The notes beneath the pieces were generated by a model. That model saw only the letters and a list, made by a program, of their open reading frames with translations, made no database searches and was not told the DNA's origin. Shown piece by piece: positions 41,548 to 50,299 of a stretch of DNA of 64,000 nt. Within the stretch, counting starts at the first letter, position 1, and the number at the start of each line of letters is the position of its first letter. The translations under genes and the position numbers were made by a program. Source of the stretch: Planctomycetaceae bacterium (GTDB lineage: Bacteria > Planctomycetota > Planctomycetia > Pirellulales > Pirellulaceae); assembly GCA_020638995.1 (NCBI GenBank), contig JACKHM010000003.1:558001-622000 (forward strand), in the 5' to 3' direction.

Positions 41548-44500
41548 TCAGTCATCATCCACGGTCGAGAATTGAGGCCGTCGCGACTGGCCCGCCAAAC
41601 GATCCACTTCGTCAGCTTCGACTTCACTTTCCACTTTCGTTCGTCCGATCGGCCCGGCAAACACCATGTACAACACGCGCAGAACAAGTAGCGACATCAC
41701 CGTGGCGCTGATCACGCCGCCGATAACAACCGTCGCCAACGGCCGCTGCACTTCCGCCCCCATGCCGGTGTTGAGCGCCATGGGCAAGAAACCGAGTGCG
41801 GCAACGAGCGTCGTCATCAACACCGGCCTCAAGCGTGTCATGGCGGCTGTCTCGACTGCCTCCTCCAGCCCCATCCCCTGTCGACGGAGACGACGGATCG
41901 TCGAGACCAGCAGCATGTCGTCCAGCACGGCGACGCCTGACAAGGCGACGAAACCAATCGCGGCCGAGATTGAAAACGGCATGTCGCGAATCCACAGCGC
42001 GATGATCCCGCCAGTCCAGGCGAACGGCACACCCGTGAAGACACGAATGGCATCGATGATGTTTCGGTAGGTCAAATACAGCAGCCCGAAGATCAGCGTG
42101 ATTGCCAGTGGCACGACAACCATCAATCGCCGCTGGGCGCTAATCAGATTCTCGAACTGCCCGCCCCATTCCAGGTGGTAGCGGCCTGGTGGCAGCTTCA
42201 CTTCCTCTTCAATGCGACGCTGTGCCTCTGCTACAAAGCCGCCCATGTCACGGCCGCGAATGTTTGTCGAGATCGTGATCCGCCGGTAACCCCATTCGCG
42301 CGTGATGGTCGAGGGCCCTTCGACCTCCTTAATGTCAGCTAGCCGCTGGAGCGGAATGCGCTCGCCTGATGCCGGGCTGATTTGGATGGCTCCGATGGCG
42401 GCCGGGTCGCTTCGAAACTGTTCGGGCAATCGCACAACCAGAGGAAAACGAAGCTGGCCTTCGTAGACCTCGCCGAGCTTAAAGCTGCCGAGAGACTCAA
42501 CGAGATCGAGTACTTGCTTGGCCGATACGCCGTAGCGGGCGATTTCATCCTGTTTGACTTTGATCTGCAAAACCGGCTGACCCGTGATCTGTTCGACCGC
42601 CACGTCTGCGCTACCGTCGATCGAGCGGAGTATCTTCTCGATCTCTTCGGCTTTGTCGACCAGCGTATCGAAGTCGTCACCGAACAGCTTCACGGCCACG
42701 TCGGAACGGATGCCGCTGATCATTTCATTGATGCGCATTTCGATCGGCTGCGTCATGGCGATGCGTTGGCCAGGGAGTTCACGCAGCGATTGTTGGATCA
42801 ACACGGTTAGTTGATCCTGCGTCTTCGCCCGCGTCCACCGCTTGCGATCCTGGAGTGTGATGAACACGTCGGTCAGTTCGACGCCCATTGGATCGGTGGC
42901 TACTTCGGCACTACCGATCCGACTCCAGACGTGTTCGACTTCGTCCGGGAACTCTCGGAGAATCGCCTGTTCCATCTGCGTGTTGTAGCGAATCGATTCG
43001 TCCAGATCGGTCCCTGCGAGACGGACAACATTGATGGCAATGGCACCTTCCGAAAGCTTTGGCACGAACTCGCGACCTAGGTTCGGGGCGATGAATCCAA
43101 ACGCGATGACCAGCACACATAACGCGAAGCCGATGACGACGACCTTCTGGTCCATCGTGAAGTGCAGCACCGGTTGATAGGCGCGCTTAATCCAGCGAAT
43201 CAGCAGCGGCTCCCGCTCTTCCAGTCGCTTGGGCAGCATGTAGCTCGCCAGCACCGGCATCAGCGTCAGCGAGAGGATCATCGAGCCGGCCAAGGCAAAG
43301 ATTACCGTCAGCGCCATCGGCCGGAACAGTTTGCCTTCGACCCCCTCCAGCGTCAGGATCGGCAAATAGACAATCATGATGATCATTTCGCCAAACATCG
43401 TCGGCTTGCGAACTTCAATGGCCGCTTCACGCACGACATCCAGCTTGGTCTGGCCACGTGGAATGCCATGTGAGAGACGCCGCACGCAGTTCTCGATCAT
43501 GACGACGGAACTGTCGACGACCAGGCCAAAGTCGATCGAGCCCAGGCTGAGAAGGCTGGCGGCGATGCCGAACTGCAGCATGCCGGAGAAGGCACACAGC
43601 ATCGACAGCGGAATCGCAAGCGCAACGATCAGGCCAGCTCGCAAGTTGCCCAGGAACATGAACAGTATGGCAATGACCAGCAAGCCACCTTCGAATAGGT
43701 TTTGCTCCACGGTTCGGATCACGTGATCGACGAGTTCCGTGCGGTCGTAGACCGTTTCGACTTCGACGCCCGGCGGTAGTGAAGGTTTAATCTCTTCCAT
43801 CTTCGCCTTGAGCGAGTTCGTCACTTCGTGGCTGTTCTCTCCCATCAGCATGAATCCGAGGCCGTAAACGACTTCGCCCTTGCCATCGGCTGTGACGGCC
43901 CCTCGACGAATCTCGTGGCCGATCTCGACGTCGGCAACGTCACGCACGCGAATGGGAACTCCATCCTTGGCGCGAATGACGATATTCTCAATCTGCTGCG
44001 CATTGACGGTACGACCGATACCGTGGACCAGCAGCATCTCCGCGTTTCGCGTGATGTTTCCGCCGCCGACGTTTCGATTGTTCTCGCGCACGGCAGTGAC
44101 GACTTCATCAAACGTCAAGCCATGCTTGATGACCTGGTTGGGATCGATGCGGACCTGGTATTGCTTCTCATAGCCGCCCCAACTGTTCACCTCGGCCGAC
44201 CCAGCAACGGTCCGCATTTGCGGTCGGATGACCCAATCGTGGATCGTCCGCAGTTCGGTCAGCTTCTCGATGCGTCGCGCAGGGGGAAGCGACGCGATAT
44301 CAACTCCCTCGGCTCGCACGACGTAGTGAAAGACTTCGCCCAACCCAGTCGACACAGGTCCCATTGTCGGCCGTTCGATACCTTCGGGCAGCTCGACGGT
44401 CGCCAGCCGTTCGCCAATCAGTTGCCGAGCGAAGTAGATGTCCGTGCCATCCTCGAAGGTGACAACAACCTGTGACATCCCGAACTTCGAGACCGACCGC

Positions 44501-44745
44501 AGTTTCTCCAGATCGGGCAGCCCGCTGATGACCTGCTCGATTGGAAACGTAATCTGTTGCTCAACCTCTTCGGGTGAAAGCGACGGCGCGGTTGTGTTGA
44601 CCTGCACCATCACCGGCGTGGTGTCGGGAAAGGCGTCGATGTCGATGTATTGCAGCGACCAGGCACCCGCCGCGATGATCACAGCGACCGCCACGAGCAC
44701 AACCGCTCGATTCCGCAACGAGAAATCGATTATCCAATTCAACAT
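41548..44745 (-). CDS. czcA: CzcA-like heavy-metal RND transporter
   Basis: 1065 residues; AAGGAAAA before the ATG. RND plan with YIDIDAFPDTTPVMVQVNT, the helix-4 motif SIDFGLVVDSSVVMIENCVR (the DFG-x-VD form of divalent-metal pumps such as CzcA/CnrA) and C-terminal VALSGVAVLDDMLLVSTIRR, with RLRPVLMTTLVAALGFLPMA. Normal length. Lies between adaptor (82 bases upstream) and lipoprotein. Expected substrates Zn, Co, Cd or Ni; no outer-membrane channel is in this operon, so it may share the channel at 47900. Confidence 0.93.
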   Translation of the reverse strand: MLNWIIDFSLRNRAVVLVAVAVIIAAGAWSLQYIDIDAFPDTTPVMVQVNTTAPSLSPEEVEQQITFPIEQVISGLPDLEKLRSVSKFGMSQVVVTFEDGTDIYFARQLIGERLATVELPEGIERPTMGPVSTGLGEVFHYVVRAEGVDIASLPPARRIEKLTELRTIHDWVIRPQMRTVAGSAEVNSWGGYEKQYQVRIDPNQVIKHGLTFDEVVTAVRENNRNVGGGNITRNAEMLLVHGIGRTVNAQQIENIVIRAKDGVPIRVRDVADVEIGHEIRRGAVTADGKGEVVYGLGFMLMGENSHEVTNSLKAKMEEIKPSLPPGVEVETVYDRTELVDHVIRTVEQNLFEGGLLVIAILFMFLGNLRAGLIVALAIPLSMLCAFSGMLQFGIAASLLSLGSIDFGLVVDSSVVMIENCVRRLSHGIPRGQTKLDVVREAAIEVRKPTMFGEMIIMIVYLPILTLEGVEGKLFRPMALTVIFALAGSMILSLTLMPVLASYMLPKRLEEREPLLIRWIKRAYQPVLHFTMDQKVVVIGFALCVLVIAFGFIAPNLGREFVPKLSEGAIAINVVRLAGTDLDESIRYNTQMEQAILREFPDEVEHVWSRIGSAEVATDPMGVELTDVFITLQDRKRWTRAKTQDQLTVLIQQSLRELPGQRIAMTQPIEMRINEMISGIRSDVAVKLFGDDFDTLVDKAEEIEKILRSIDGSADVAVEQITGQPVLQIKVKQDEIARYGVSAKQVLDLVESLGSFKLGEVYEGQLRFPLVVRLPEQFRSDPAAIGAIQISPASGERIPLQRLADIKEVEGPSTITREWGYRRITISTNIRGRDMGGFVAEAQRRIEEEVKLPPGRYHLEWGGQFENLISAQRRLMVVVPLAITLIFGLLYLTYRNIIDAIRVFTGVPFAWTGGIIALWIRDMPFSISAAIGFVALSGVAVLDDMLLVSTIRRLRRQGMGLEEAVETAAMTRLRPVLMTTLVAALGFLPMALNTGMGAEVQRPLATVVIGGVISATVMSLLVLRVLYMVFAGPIGRTKVESEVEADEVDRLAGQSRRPQFSTVDDD

Positions 44746-44826
44746 CCGCTTTTCCTTACGAGTCCGTTCACGTTTCCACTTGTTTCAGGCGTTTCGGTCC
44801 GACCGGACCGTTTAGTGCTCGCACAG

Positions 44827-46506
44827 TCAGCCGGCGCCAAGATTGCCCTTCAGCAACTCCGCTCGCAGCACACCGCTCCCTTTGGTCACGACGACTTCAC
44901 CGGGCAATAGCCCCGCGATCACTTCCGTGTAGTCGCCATTGATAACGCCGGGCCGGACCATTCGCGTGTGAAAGACTTTGTATGAATCCTTTGCCAGGTA
45001 GTGCTTGTCGCGAACGAACGCCACGTGGCAGCAGCCTTCCCAATGAATGGCGTCGTTGGGCGCGATGATCGCTTCATCTTCCTCGCGAAGTACAATCCGG
45101 CCGGCACCGAAGCTTTCGTCACGTAGGCCACCATCGTCGTTGGGAAGCTCCGCTCGCACTTTGACCGTCCGCGTTTCGGAATCGATGTGCGAACTGATCC
45201 ATGTGATCTGGCCGGAGTGCTCACGCAGGCCACCATCTGGATTGAATTCGACTTGTTGCCCCACTTTGACGTATCGAGCATCTTCCAATGCGACGTCCAG
45301 CAGCAGCCACATTCGCCGGTTGTCCACAATCGTGAATAGTGTCCTTGTTGTGTCGACCACCTCACCCGCGACGACGTCGCGCGCCGTAACAACACCATCG
45401 CGTGGTGCGAGAACTGGGACGAGGTTGGCTGTCGCCGGTGGCTTGTCGAGCCGCTCGATTTCCGAGGGTGGCAAGCCGAGGGCCTGAAGTTGGCTCGCAA
45501 TGGCAGCCCCGTTCTTTCCTCGCACGTCTTCCAGCGTGATTTGCAAACCCAGGTTGGCCAGAATCTGAATGGCCTTGCGAACTGCGGCTTCGGCCTGTTC
45601 GCGTGCCGATTCGGCTTCCAGCAATCGGCTCCCCGCCACCACATTCCCCAGCCCTGACAATCGCTGCACGGTCTGGTCGTGCAAGTTGAGCTGAGCGGCG
45701 GCTTGCAGCAGTTCCGCTTTGGCCTGTCCGACAACGACGGCATCGACTAGTGCTAACAGGTCGCCTTCCCGAACCGGATCGCCGACGTTCTTTTCGACTC
45801 GCCAAATCGTACCTGCTGCCCGGCATGACAAGCGAGTGACCCGGGTCGGGTCGTAACGAATCTCGCCGCTTGCCGAAACCGTTTCCACGATTCGCCCCCG
45901 GTCCACGAGACCAATGTCGATGCCGGCCTTATCCGCGGCTTCAGCGGAAGCAAACTGAATACGCCGCAGATGCATCTTGCATGACGGATCGTTCTTCGAC
46001 CTCTCCCTGGTTGCGAGCGCGCGACGCGCTCGGTCGAGGTCCTCGGACGAGATCGTGACCGAATCCTTCAACTGTGCGAGCTCGGGATGTTCCAACAAGC
46101 ACTCGGCCACGCCATGTTCTTTGCACCAGCCATAAAGCGTCCCTTTAGGCATGAGTTCCGCATCGCAGGCCACACAGATCTCTTCCGGAACTCCATGCTC
46201 GTCGCACCACGCTAAGCCGGTGACATTGCCGTTTCCTGCCAACTCGGAAAACTTGGGAACCTGCCAGCCGTGGTGATGTCCGAAGTATCCCAAACCTGCC
46301 AGGGCTCCGATGACGAGGAATGTAGGCAGCACACGAAAGACGCCGGTGAGCAGCGCGAATCGCCGTCGAGTGACGCGAGGCTCTGTCGTGGATTCATGTA
46401 AATCAACTTGGCTCGCGCACTTCGGCCGCTGTGACTCGTCGTTCTTCTTTGACTCTGTGCGCGACCGTTGCTGGGCGGCTTCGTTCAGATCCGACTTCGT
46501 ACTCAT
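44827..46506 (-). CDS. czcB: CzcB-like RND adaptor with WC-x-EHG metal-binding N-terminus
   Basis: 559 residues. A hydrophilic N-terminus, one membrane helix (LPTFLVIGALAGLGYFG), then a Cys/His region with WCDEHGVPEEICVACDAE and GWCKEHGVAECLLEHPEL. The HlyD/CzcB core has ETVSASGEIRYDPTRVTRLS, the lipoyl-like GTIWRVEKNVGDPVREGDLL, a helical hairpin, VLAPRDGVVTARDVVAGEVV and a C-terminal barrel with HWEGCCHVAF. Adaptor between CzcA-like pump and channel; the extra Cys sites are like those of the lipoprotein at 41125 and may load metal. Confidence 0.9.
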   Translation of the reverse strand: MSTKSDLNEAAQQRSRTESKKNDESQRPKCASQVDLHESTTEPRVTRRRFALLTGVFRVLPTFLVIGALAGLGYFGHHHGWQVPKFSELAGNGNVTGLAWCDEHGVPEEICVACDAELMPKGTLYGWCKEHGVAECLLEHPELAQLKDSVTISSEDLDRARRALATRERSKNDPSCKMHLRRIQFASAEAADKAGIDIGLVDRGRIVETVSASGEIRYDPTRVTRLSCRAAGTIWRVEKNVGDPVREGDLLALVDAVVVGQAKAELLQAAAQLNLHDQTVQRLSGLGNVVAGSRLLEAESAREQAEAAVRKAIQILANLGLQITLEDVRGKNGAAIASQLQALGLPPSEIERLDKPPATANLVPVLAPRDGVVTARDVVAGEVVDTTRTLFTIVDNRRMWLLLDVALEDARYVKVGQQVEFNPDGGLREHSGQITWISSHIDSETRTVKVRAELPNDDGGLRDESFGAGRIVLREEDEAIIAPNDAIHWEGCCHVAFVRDKHYLAKDSYKVFHTRMVRPGVINGDYTEVIAGLLPGEVVVTKGSGVLRAELLKGNLGAG

Positions 46507-46668
46507 TGCAAATCGCCTTTGGAATCGTAATCACAATGCAAAAAGTGTTTTCCGGAGGTGCGGTTGGTCACCACTCGCTCGACGTGCGTATTCGTATCCC
46601 ACGGTTAGCTTGAGCGCAGCGCAAACGGCGGCTATCGCGGGCGTCGAGCGAGCTTGCTCAAGGCGAGA

Positions 46669-47061
46669 TTACAGTTGCAGTGTGCAGGTCAACGCGCACA
46701 CGTCCCGCCCGGTTGAGAAAGGCGGAAACTGGTGGGGCGGCTCGAAAGAAACAGCCGCCAAGGAGAGGTTGATCGGAGAGGACGCCACCTCAAGCAACCA
46801 CTGCATGGTCGCAGGCGATGCCAACTCGTCGTCGGCACTCCGCGATGCGTCGAAGATCGCGCCATGACAAAGGCAATCTTCGTCGCGCTCGGCGGGAGAT
46901 TCAGGCGTTCGGTCACCCGAAGAGTCCTCTCGGTCCTCACCGCAGCTACAAGCAGACTTCTGACACGGCGCAACAGCCCCATGAACCGCCTCGCCCAAAC
47001 ACATGTAGGGGCAAATCAGCACCACTGCGATCAGAGAGTAAGTGGTGGCCAGTCGAATCAT
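46669..47061 (-). CDS. Small secreted Cys-rich protein (family member 4)
   Basis: 130 residues. Signal-like N-terminus (TYSLIAVVLICPYMCLG), then PCQKSACSCGEDRED and DEDCLCHGAIF, a variable middle, and the hydrophobic C-terminus RDVCALTCTLQL. First gene of the minus-strand czc-like operon, 162 bases before the adaptor, driven by the promoter at 47100-47128. Same general plan as the other members at 18188, 29867, 32361, 47300, 49691 and 55920. A periplasmic metal-binding or sensing role is inferred. Confidence 0.65.
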   Translation of the reverse strand: MIRLATTYSLIAVVLICPYMCLGEAVHGAVAPCQKSACSCGEDREDSSGDRTPESPAERDEDCLCHGAIFDASRSADDELASPATMQWLLEVASSPINLSLAAVSFEPPHQFPPFSTGRDVCALTCTLQL

Positions 47062-47099
47062 GCGTGCCAGTAGATCCCTAAGTCGTTGATACTCCTGAA

Positions 47100-47138
47100 A
47101 TTATCGGTTGCTTTTGGGTATTGGTCAAGGTCAACCTA
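47100..47138 (-). promoter_or_regulatory. Minus-strand promoter with shared operator-like motif
   Basis: Read on the minus strand: TAGGTTGACCTTGACC (47138-47123), whose end is the -35 TTGACC, then 17 bases and GATAAT (47105-47100). The 16-base motif matches that at 29707-29722 at 14 positions and the spacer length is the same. It drives the Cys-rich gene at 46669 and the CzcB/CzcA genes. Confidence 0.65.
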
Positions 47139-47299
47139 AGGCCTCGCAACCGCAGACCTTATCGGACGAGTCGGTTTGCCGACTAGAATCCTTCGGCCAC
47201 ATTCGCTCAAGTTGGCGAACCGAATCGTTCAAGCCGCACGATCACTACAGCCGATACCGGAAGAGCGGATGCTGTGTAGATTCACTCGGGAATAACTCA

Positions 47300-47737
47300 A
47301 TGCGGGCTCCAAATCTAGCGACGAAATGCCTGACTTGGGTCATGGCTGCGTTTGCGCTGCTGCAGTCGTTGCAGGGATCGGAGTTGGCGTGTCAGTTCGG
47401 TGTGTGCCATTCCGTCAGCGAGTCACGGTCACTGACTTGTTGCTCCAGGCGAAACGCTCCGTCGGACTCGTCTCACGAAACGCATCGTGACGGCGAGCTG
47501 AAACGTGTCGCAGCACCGAGTTCGCCGTGCAAGTGCCCGACGAATTGCTGGTGCCGACGTGCTGAACTGGCTCTCGTCCAGGCAGGCGAGCTGGTACCGA
47601 TGACCGACGGGAATGAACTCGTCATCGACTGGAGCCCAGTTGTCGACGTCAACTCAGCACGGCCGGTGGTGTCGTCCCCGATCGCTCCCAAATCGCCGCC
47701 GCAAGTCTGCGCCGTTCTCTGCCGCTTCTTGGCATGA
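47300..47737 (+). CDS. Small secreted Cys-rich protein (family member 5)
   Basis: 145 residues from the ATG at 47300; the frame is open upstream to 47108 but that part has no signal-like start. Export segment LTWVMAAFALLQSLQGSEL, then CQFGVCHS, LTCCSRR and SPCKCPTNCWCRRAELA; the C-terminus is PPQVCAVLCRFLA, very like AVLCRWLT in member 3. First gene of the plus-strand czc-like operon, divergent from member 4. Confidence 0.65.
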   Translation: MRAPNLATKCLTWVMAAFALLQSLQGSELACQFGVCHSVSESRSLTCCSRRNAPSDSSHETHRDGELKRVAAPSSPCKCPTNCWCRRAELALVQAGELVPMTDGNELVIDWSPVVDVNSARPVVSSPIAPKSPPQVCAVLCRFLA

Positions 47738-47899
47738 TTGCTCCGCGAGCGATGCCTTCTACTTGAAGGCGTGGTTCAAGCTCGCGACCGATGATCCATG
47801 TGTCTCAGCATCGTTCGACTCCCGTCAACGATCGGAGCCGACTCGGATACAGCTCAGCAATCAGTTCAACATTTCGAGACCTTCACGGACAGAGAACCA

Positions 47900-49348
47900 A
47901 TGGCAGCCACACGAATCATAGTCGTAGCCGCATTGTGCCTGTGCGCCGGCTGCCGAACGGCGGGGAAGCAACACTCGATCGATTCGAGTCGCGAACTGGT
48001 TGGTGCGACCGAGGCGAATACTGGCCAGAGTCCCCCACCGTTTGAATCTCAGCAGGCGGCGTTCGGCGCGCCGGGGATGCAAGTGCAACCGGCTGCTCAC
48101 ATTCAGCCAGCGCAACCGGTGATCGTACCTGAACCGCTTGAAATACCGTCGCCAGCAACAACAGAGTTGACGCTGGAGCAACTGGAAGAAATGGCGATCT
48201 CCTTGAATCCGGCGTTGGCCAGAGCGCAGGCTTTGGTTGACGCAGCCCACGGCAAGTGGGTTCAAGTTGGCCTTCCGCCAAACACAGAACTCGGCTACTC
48301 CGGCCAGCAGCTCGGCAGTCACGGGCAAGCGGAACAGCAAGGTGTGTACATCCAGCAGGAATTCGTGCGAGGCCACAAACTACGGCTGAATCGGGCGATT
48401 GTTGACCAAGAGATCGAACAGGCGGAACAGAGACTAGCGACGCAACAGCAACGTGTACTCACCGACGTGCGATTAGGTTTCTACGACGTGCTCATCGCTC
48501 AAAGGCGATTGGAGACGACACAGCAGTTGGTGGACATAGCGAAACAAGGGACGCAGACGGCTGAAGCGCTCTTCAATGCGAAGGAGGTTAGTCAGGCGGA
48601 TGTGATGCGTGCTCGCATCGAGTCGCAATCGGCGGACCTGCTTCACGCGAACGCTCGCAACCTTCATACCGCAGCCTGGTCGCGTTTGGTCGCCGTACTG
48701 GGCAATCCAGACATCGCACCTGTTCCGCTGGTGGGCGATTTGGAAATCGTGGCTGATCAAATCGATCCCGACGACACGTTACAGCGAATACTTTCTGAGA
48801 GCCCGGAATTGGCGGTGCTTCTAACTGAAGTCGAAAGGGCCCGCTGGGTTATCGATCGAGCCTATGCCGAACCGATTCCCAACGTGGATGTCCAGGCCGT
48901 CATGCAAAGTGACAACGGCACGGGCAGCACCAACGGCAACCTCCAGGTGTCGATGCCGATTCCCTGGCTGAACCGCAACCAGGGAGGAATTCGGCAAGCC
49001 CAGTCCGAGTTGGTCGCCGCCGAACGAGCGGTCGGGCAACTCGAACTAAGCCTCAAGCGACGACTGGCCGGCGTCTACCAGCGATACGCATCAGCGAGAA
49101 ACCAGATGCTGGCCTACTCGAAGCCGGAGGGCATCCTCGCAAACTCACAGGCAACGCTCGACTTTGTACGCAAGGGATACCAAGCTGGCGAGATCGGCTA
49201 CCTTGATCTGCTAACCGCACAACGCACCTACTTCCAAAACAACCTGGCATACGTCGAATCCCTGGGACAGTTGTGGGCGGCGGTCGTCGAGATCGAAGGG
49301 CTGTTGTTGAAGGACAGTTTGGAAAGTGGCGGTGTCGCGGCACCGTGA
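47900..49348 (+). CDS. czcC: CzcC-like outer membrane efflux channel (TolC family)
   Basis: 482 residues from the ATG at 47900; the frame is open from 47798 without a signal. Lipoprotein-type N-terminus (VVAALCLCAGC), a Pro/Gln-rich linker, then OEP helices: LEQLEEMAISLNPALARAQA, QQEFVRGHKLRLNRAIVDQE, LTDVRLGFYDVLIAQRRLET and the second half with QRILSESPELAVLLTEV and YQAGEIGYLDLLTAQRTY. Normal for CzcC. It may serve both the pump at 51742 and the divergent one at 41548, which has no channel of its own. Confidence 0.92.
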   Translation: MAATRIIVVAALCLCAGCRTAGKQHSIDSSRELVGATEANTGQSPPPFESQQAAFGAPGMQVQPAAHIQPAQPVIVPEPLEIPSPATTELTLEQLEEMAISLNPALARAQALVDAAHGKWVQVGLPPNTELGYSGQQLGSHGQAEQQGVYIQQEFVRGHKLRLNRAIVDQEIEQAEQRLATQQQRVLTDVRLGFYDVLIAQRRLETTQQLVDIAKQGTQTAEALFNAKEVSQADVMRARIESQSADLLHANARNLHTAAWSRLVAVLGNPDIAPVPLVGDLEIVADQIDPDDTLQRILSESPELAVLLTEVERARWVIDRAYAEPIPNVDVQAVMQSDNGTGSTNGNLQVSMPIPWLNRNQGGIRQAQSELVAAERAVGQLELSLKRRLAGVYQRYASARNQMLAYSKPEGILANSQATLDFVRKGYQAGEIGYLDLLTAQRTYFQNNLAYVESLGQLWAAVVEIEGLLLKDSLESGGVAAP

Positions 49349-49380
49349 ACGGAACGCAAGGAAACGAGAGGCAGCGGCAA

Positions 49381-49569
49381 ATGAGGGGACGACCACCGAC
49401 ATTTTCTCAACAGGATCGCAAGTACCTGGCTGAATTGATCCTAGAACATGACGTTCGCGGAGCGCGGCGGAAGTCGAAAACCTCCGTTTGCCAGCAGACT
49501 TTAAGCAAAATTGCACGCGAATTCGAAATCCCTTTGAGACCAGGAAGACGAGCCAAGCGGGCCGCGTAG
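49381..49569 (+). CDS. Small basic HTH-like protein
   Basis: 62 residues from the ATG at 49381 (GAGAGG upstream). Very basic, with a helix-turn-helix-like core: DRKYLAELILEHDVRGARRK, then VCQQTLSKIAREFEI and the basic end RPGRRAKRAA. It resembles the small DNA-binding tails seen in recombinases and regulators, but is too short to assign. It lies inside the efflux operon, 33 bases after the channel gene, and could regulate it. Confidence 0.5.
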   Translation: MRGRPPTFSQQDRKYLAELILEHDVRGARRKSKTSVCQQTLSKIAREFEIPLRPGRRAKRAA

Positions 49570-49627
49570 TGAGCTAGATTATATGATGAACGTCCCGGCT
49601 CTAATCCGACTCACGAAGTTTCCGGCA

Positions 49628-49656
49628 TTGACCGGAATCGGTGAAGCGTCAATTAT
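49628..49656 (+). promoter_or_regulatory. Promoter before the third Cys-rich/adaptor pair
   Basis: TTGACC (49628-49633), 17 bases, AATTAT (49651-49656). The bases before the -35 (GGCATTGACC) agree in part with the motif at 29707 and 47123. The next gene starts 35 bases downstream. Confidence 0.45.
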
Positions 49657-49690
49657 TACGGGGTCGCGTCTTTTTCGTTTGGAGTCTTTC

Positions 49691-50128
49691 GTGCGTTTTC
49701 CCTTGCCACAGTTCACGACGTTCCTGCTAGTCATGCATATGGCATTTGGCTGCTGTATGCATCATGCACATGCGTGCGAAGTGAATTGCTGCTCCGAACC
49801 GGCTGTTTCCGCTGAGGCATGCCCGTGCGGCACGCATCGCGATGAGGAATTGGCGGAAGTCTCGCAAGACGGAGTCGGGCACGATGCCGAGGGTGACGGC
49901 CACGACCAACATCAATGCGCCGGCGATCATTGCACATTCCTCCACGGTCAGCCAACGCCTGACGAAGTCGGCGAGTTTGTCGCCGATCACTGCCCGCTGG
50001 AAATCGCGGCCACTGACGGTAACGCTGTCTCGGTTCGCTCCCATCTTGATCGCAGTCTCGACCAGCCGCTCTCCGTCGCTGGTGCTTCTTTACGCACGCA
50101 TCTTGCGCTGCATGTACTGCTGATCTAG
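49691..50128 (+). CDS. Small secreted Cys/His-rich protein (family member 6)
   Basis: 145 residues from a GTG at 49691 with GGAG 7 bases upstream; the frame is open from 49583. Hydrophobic segment FTTFLLVMHMAFG, then CCMHHAHACEVNCCSE, ACPCGTHRDEE and a His/Asp-rich GHDAEGDGHDQHQCAGDHC. The C-terminus is hydrophobic (LRTHLALHVLLI) but lacks the Cys seen in most other members. It directly precedes the adaptor at 50300. Likely periplasmic binder of Zn, Co or Ni by its His content; inference. Confidence 0.6.
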   Translation: MRFPLPQFTTFLLVMHMAFGCCMHHAHACEVNCCSEPAVSAEACPCGTHRDEELAEVSQDGVGHDAEGDGHDQHQCAGDHCTFLHGQPTPDEVGEFVADHCPLEIAATDGNAVSVRSHLDRSLDQPLSVAGASLRTHLALHVLLI

Positions 50129-50299
50129 TGACGCTCCGGACGGAAGTCCAGAGTCCAATGCCACTACGAAACCGCGGATGGTGCTCAGCCCGCTGATGCG
50201 GTCTCTCAGGCCCCGCTGGCTGTTGCTGTGACCTTCGACTCTCGGCTTTCAGCACTTTCACTTTTCGGCTCGCCGCTTATCGGACGGGAGAACATACCC

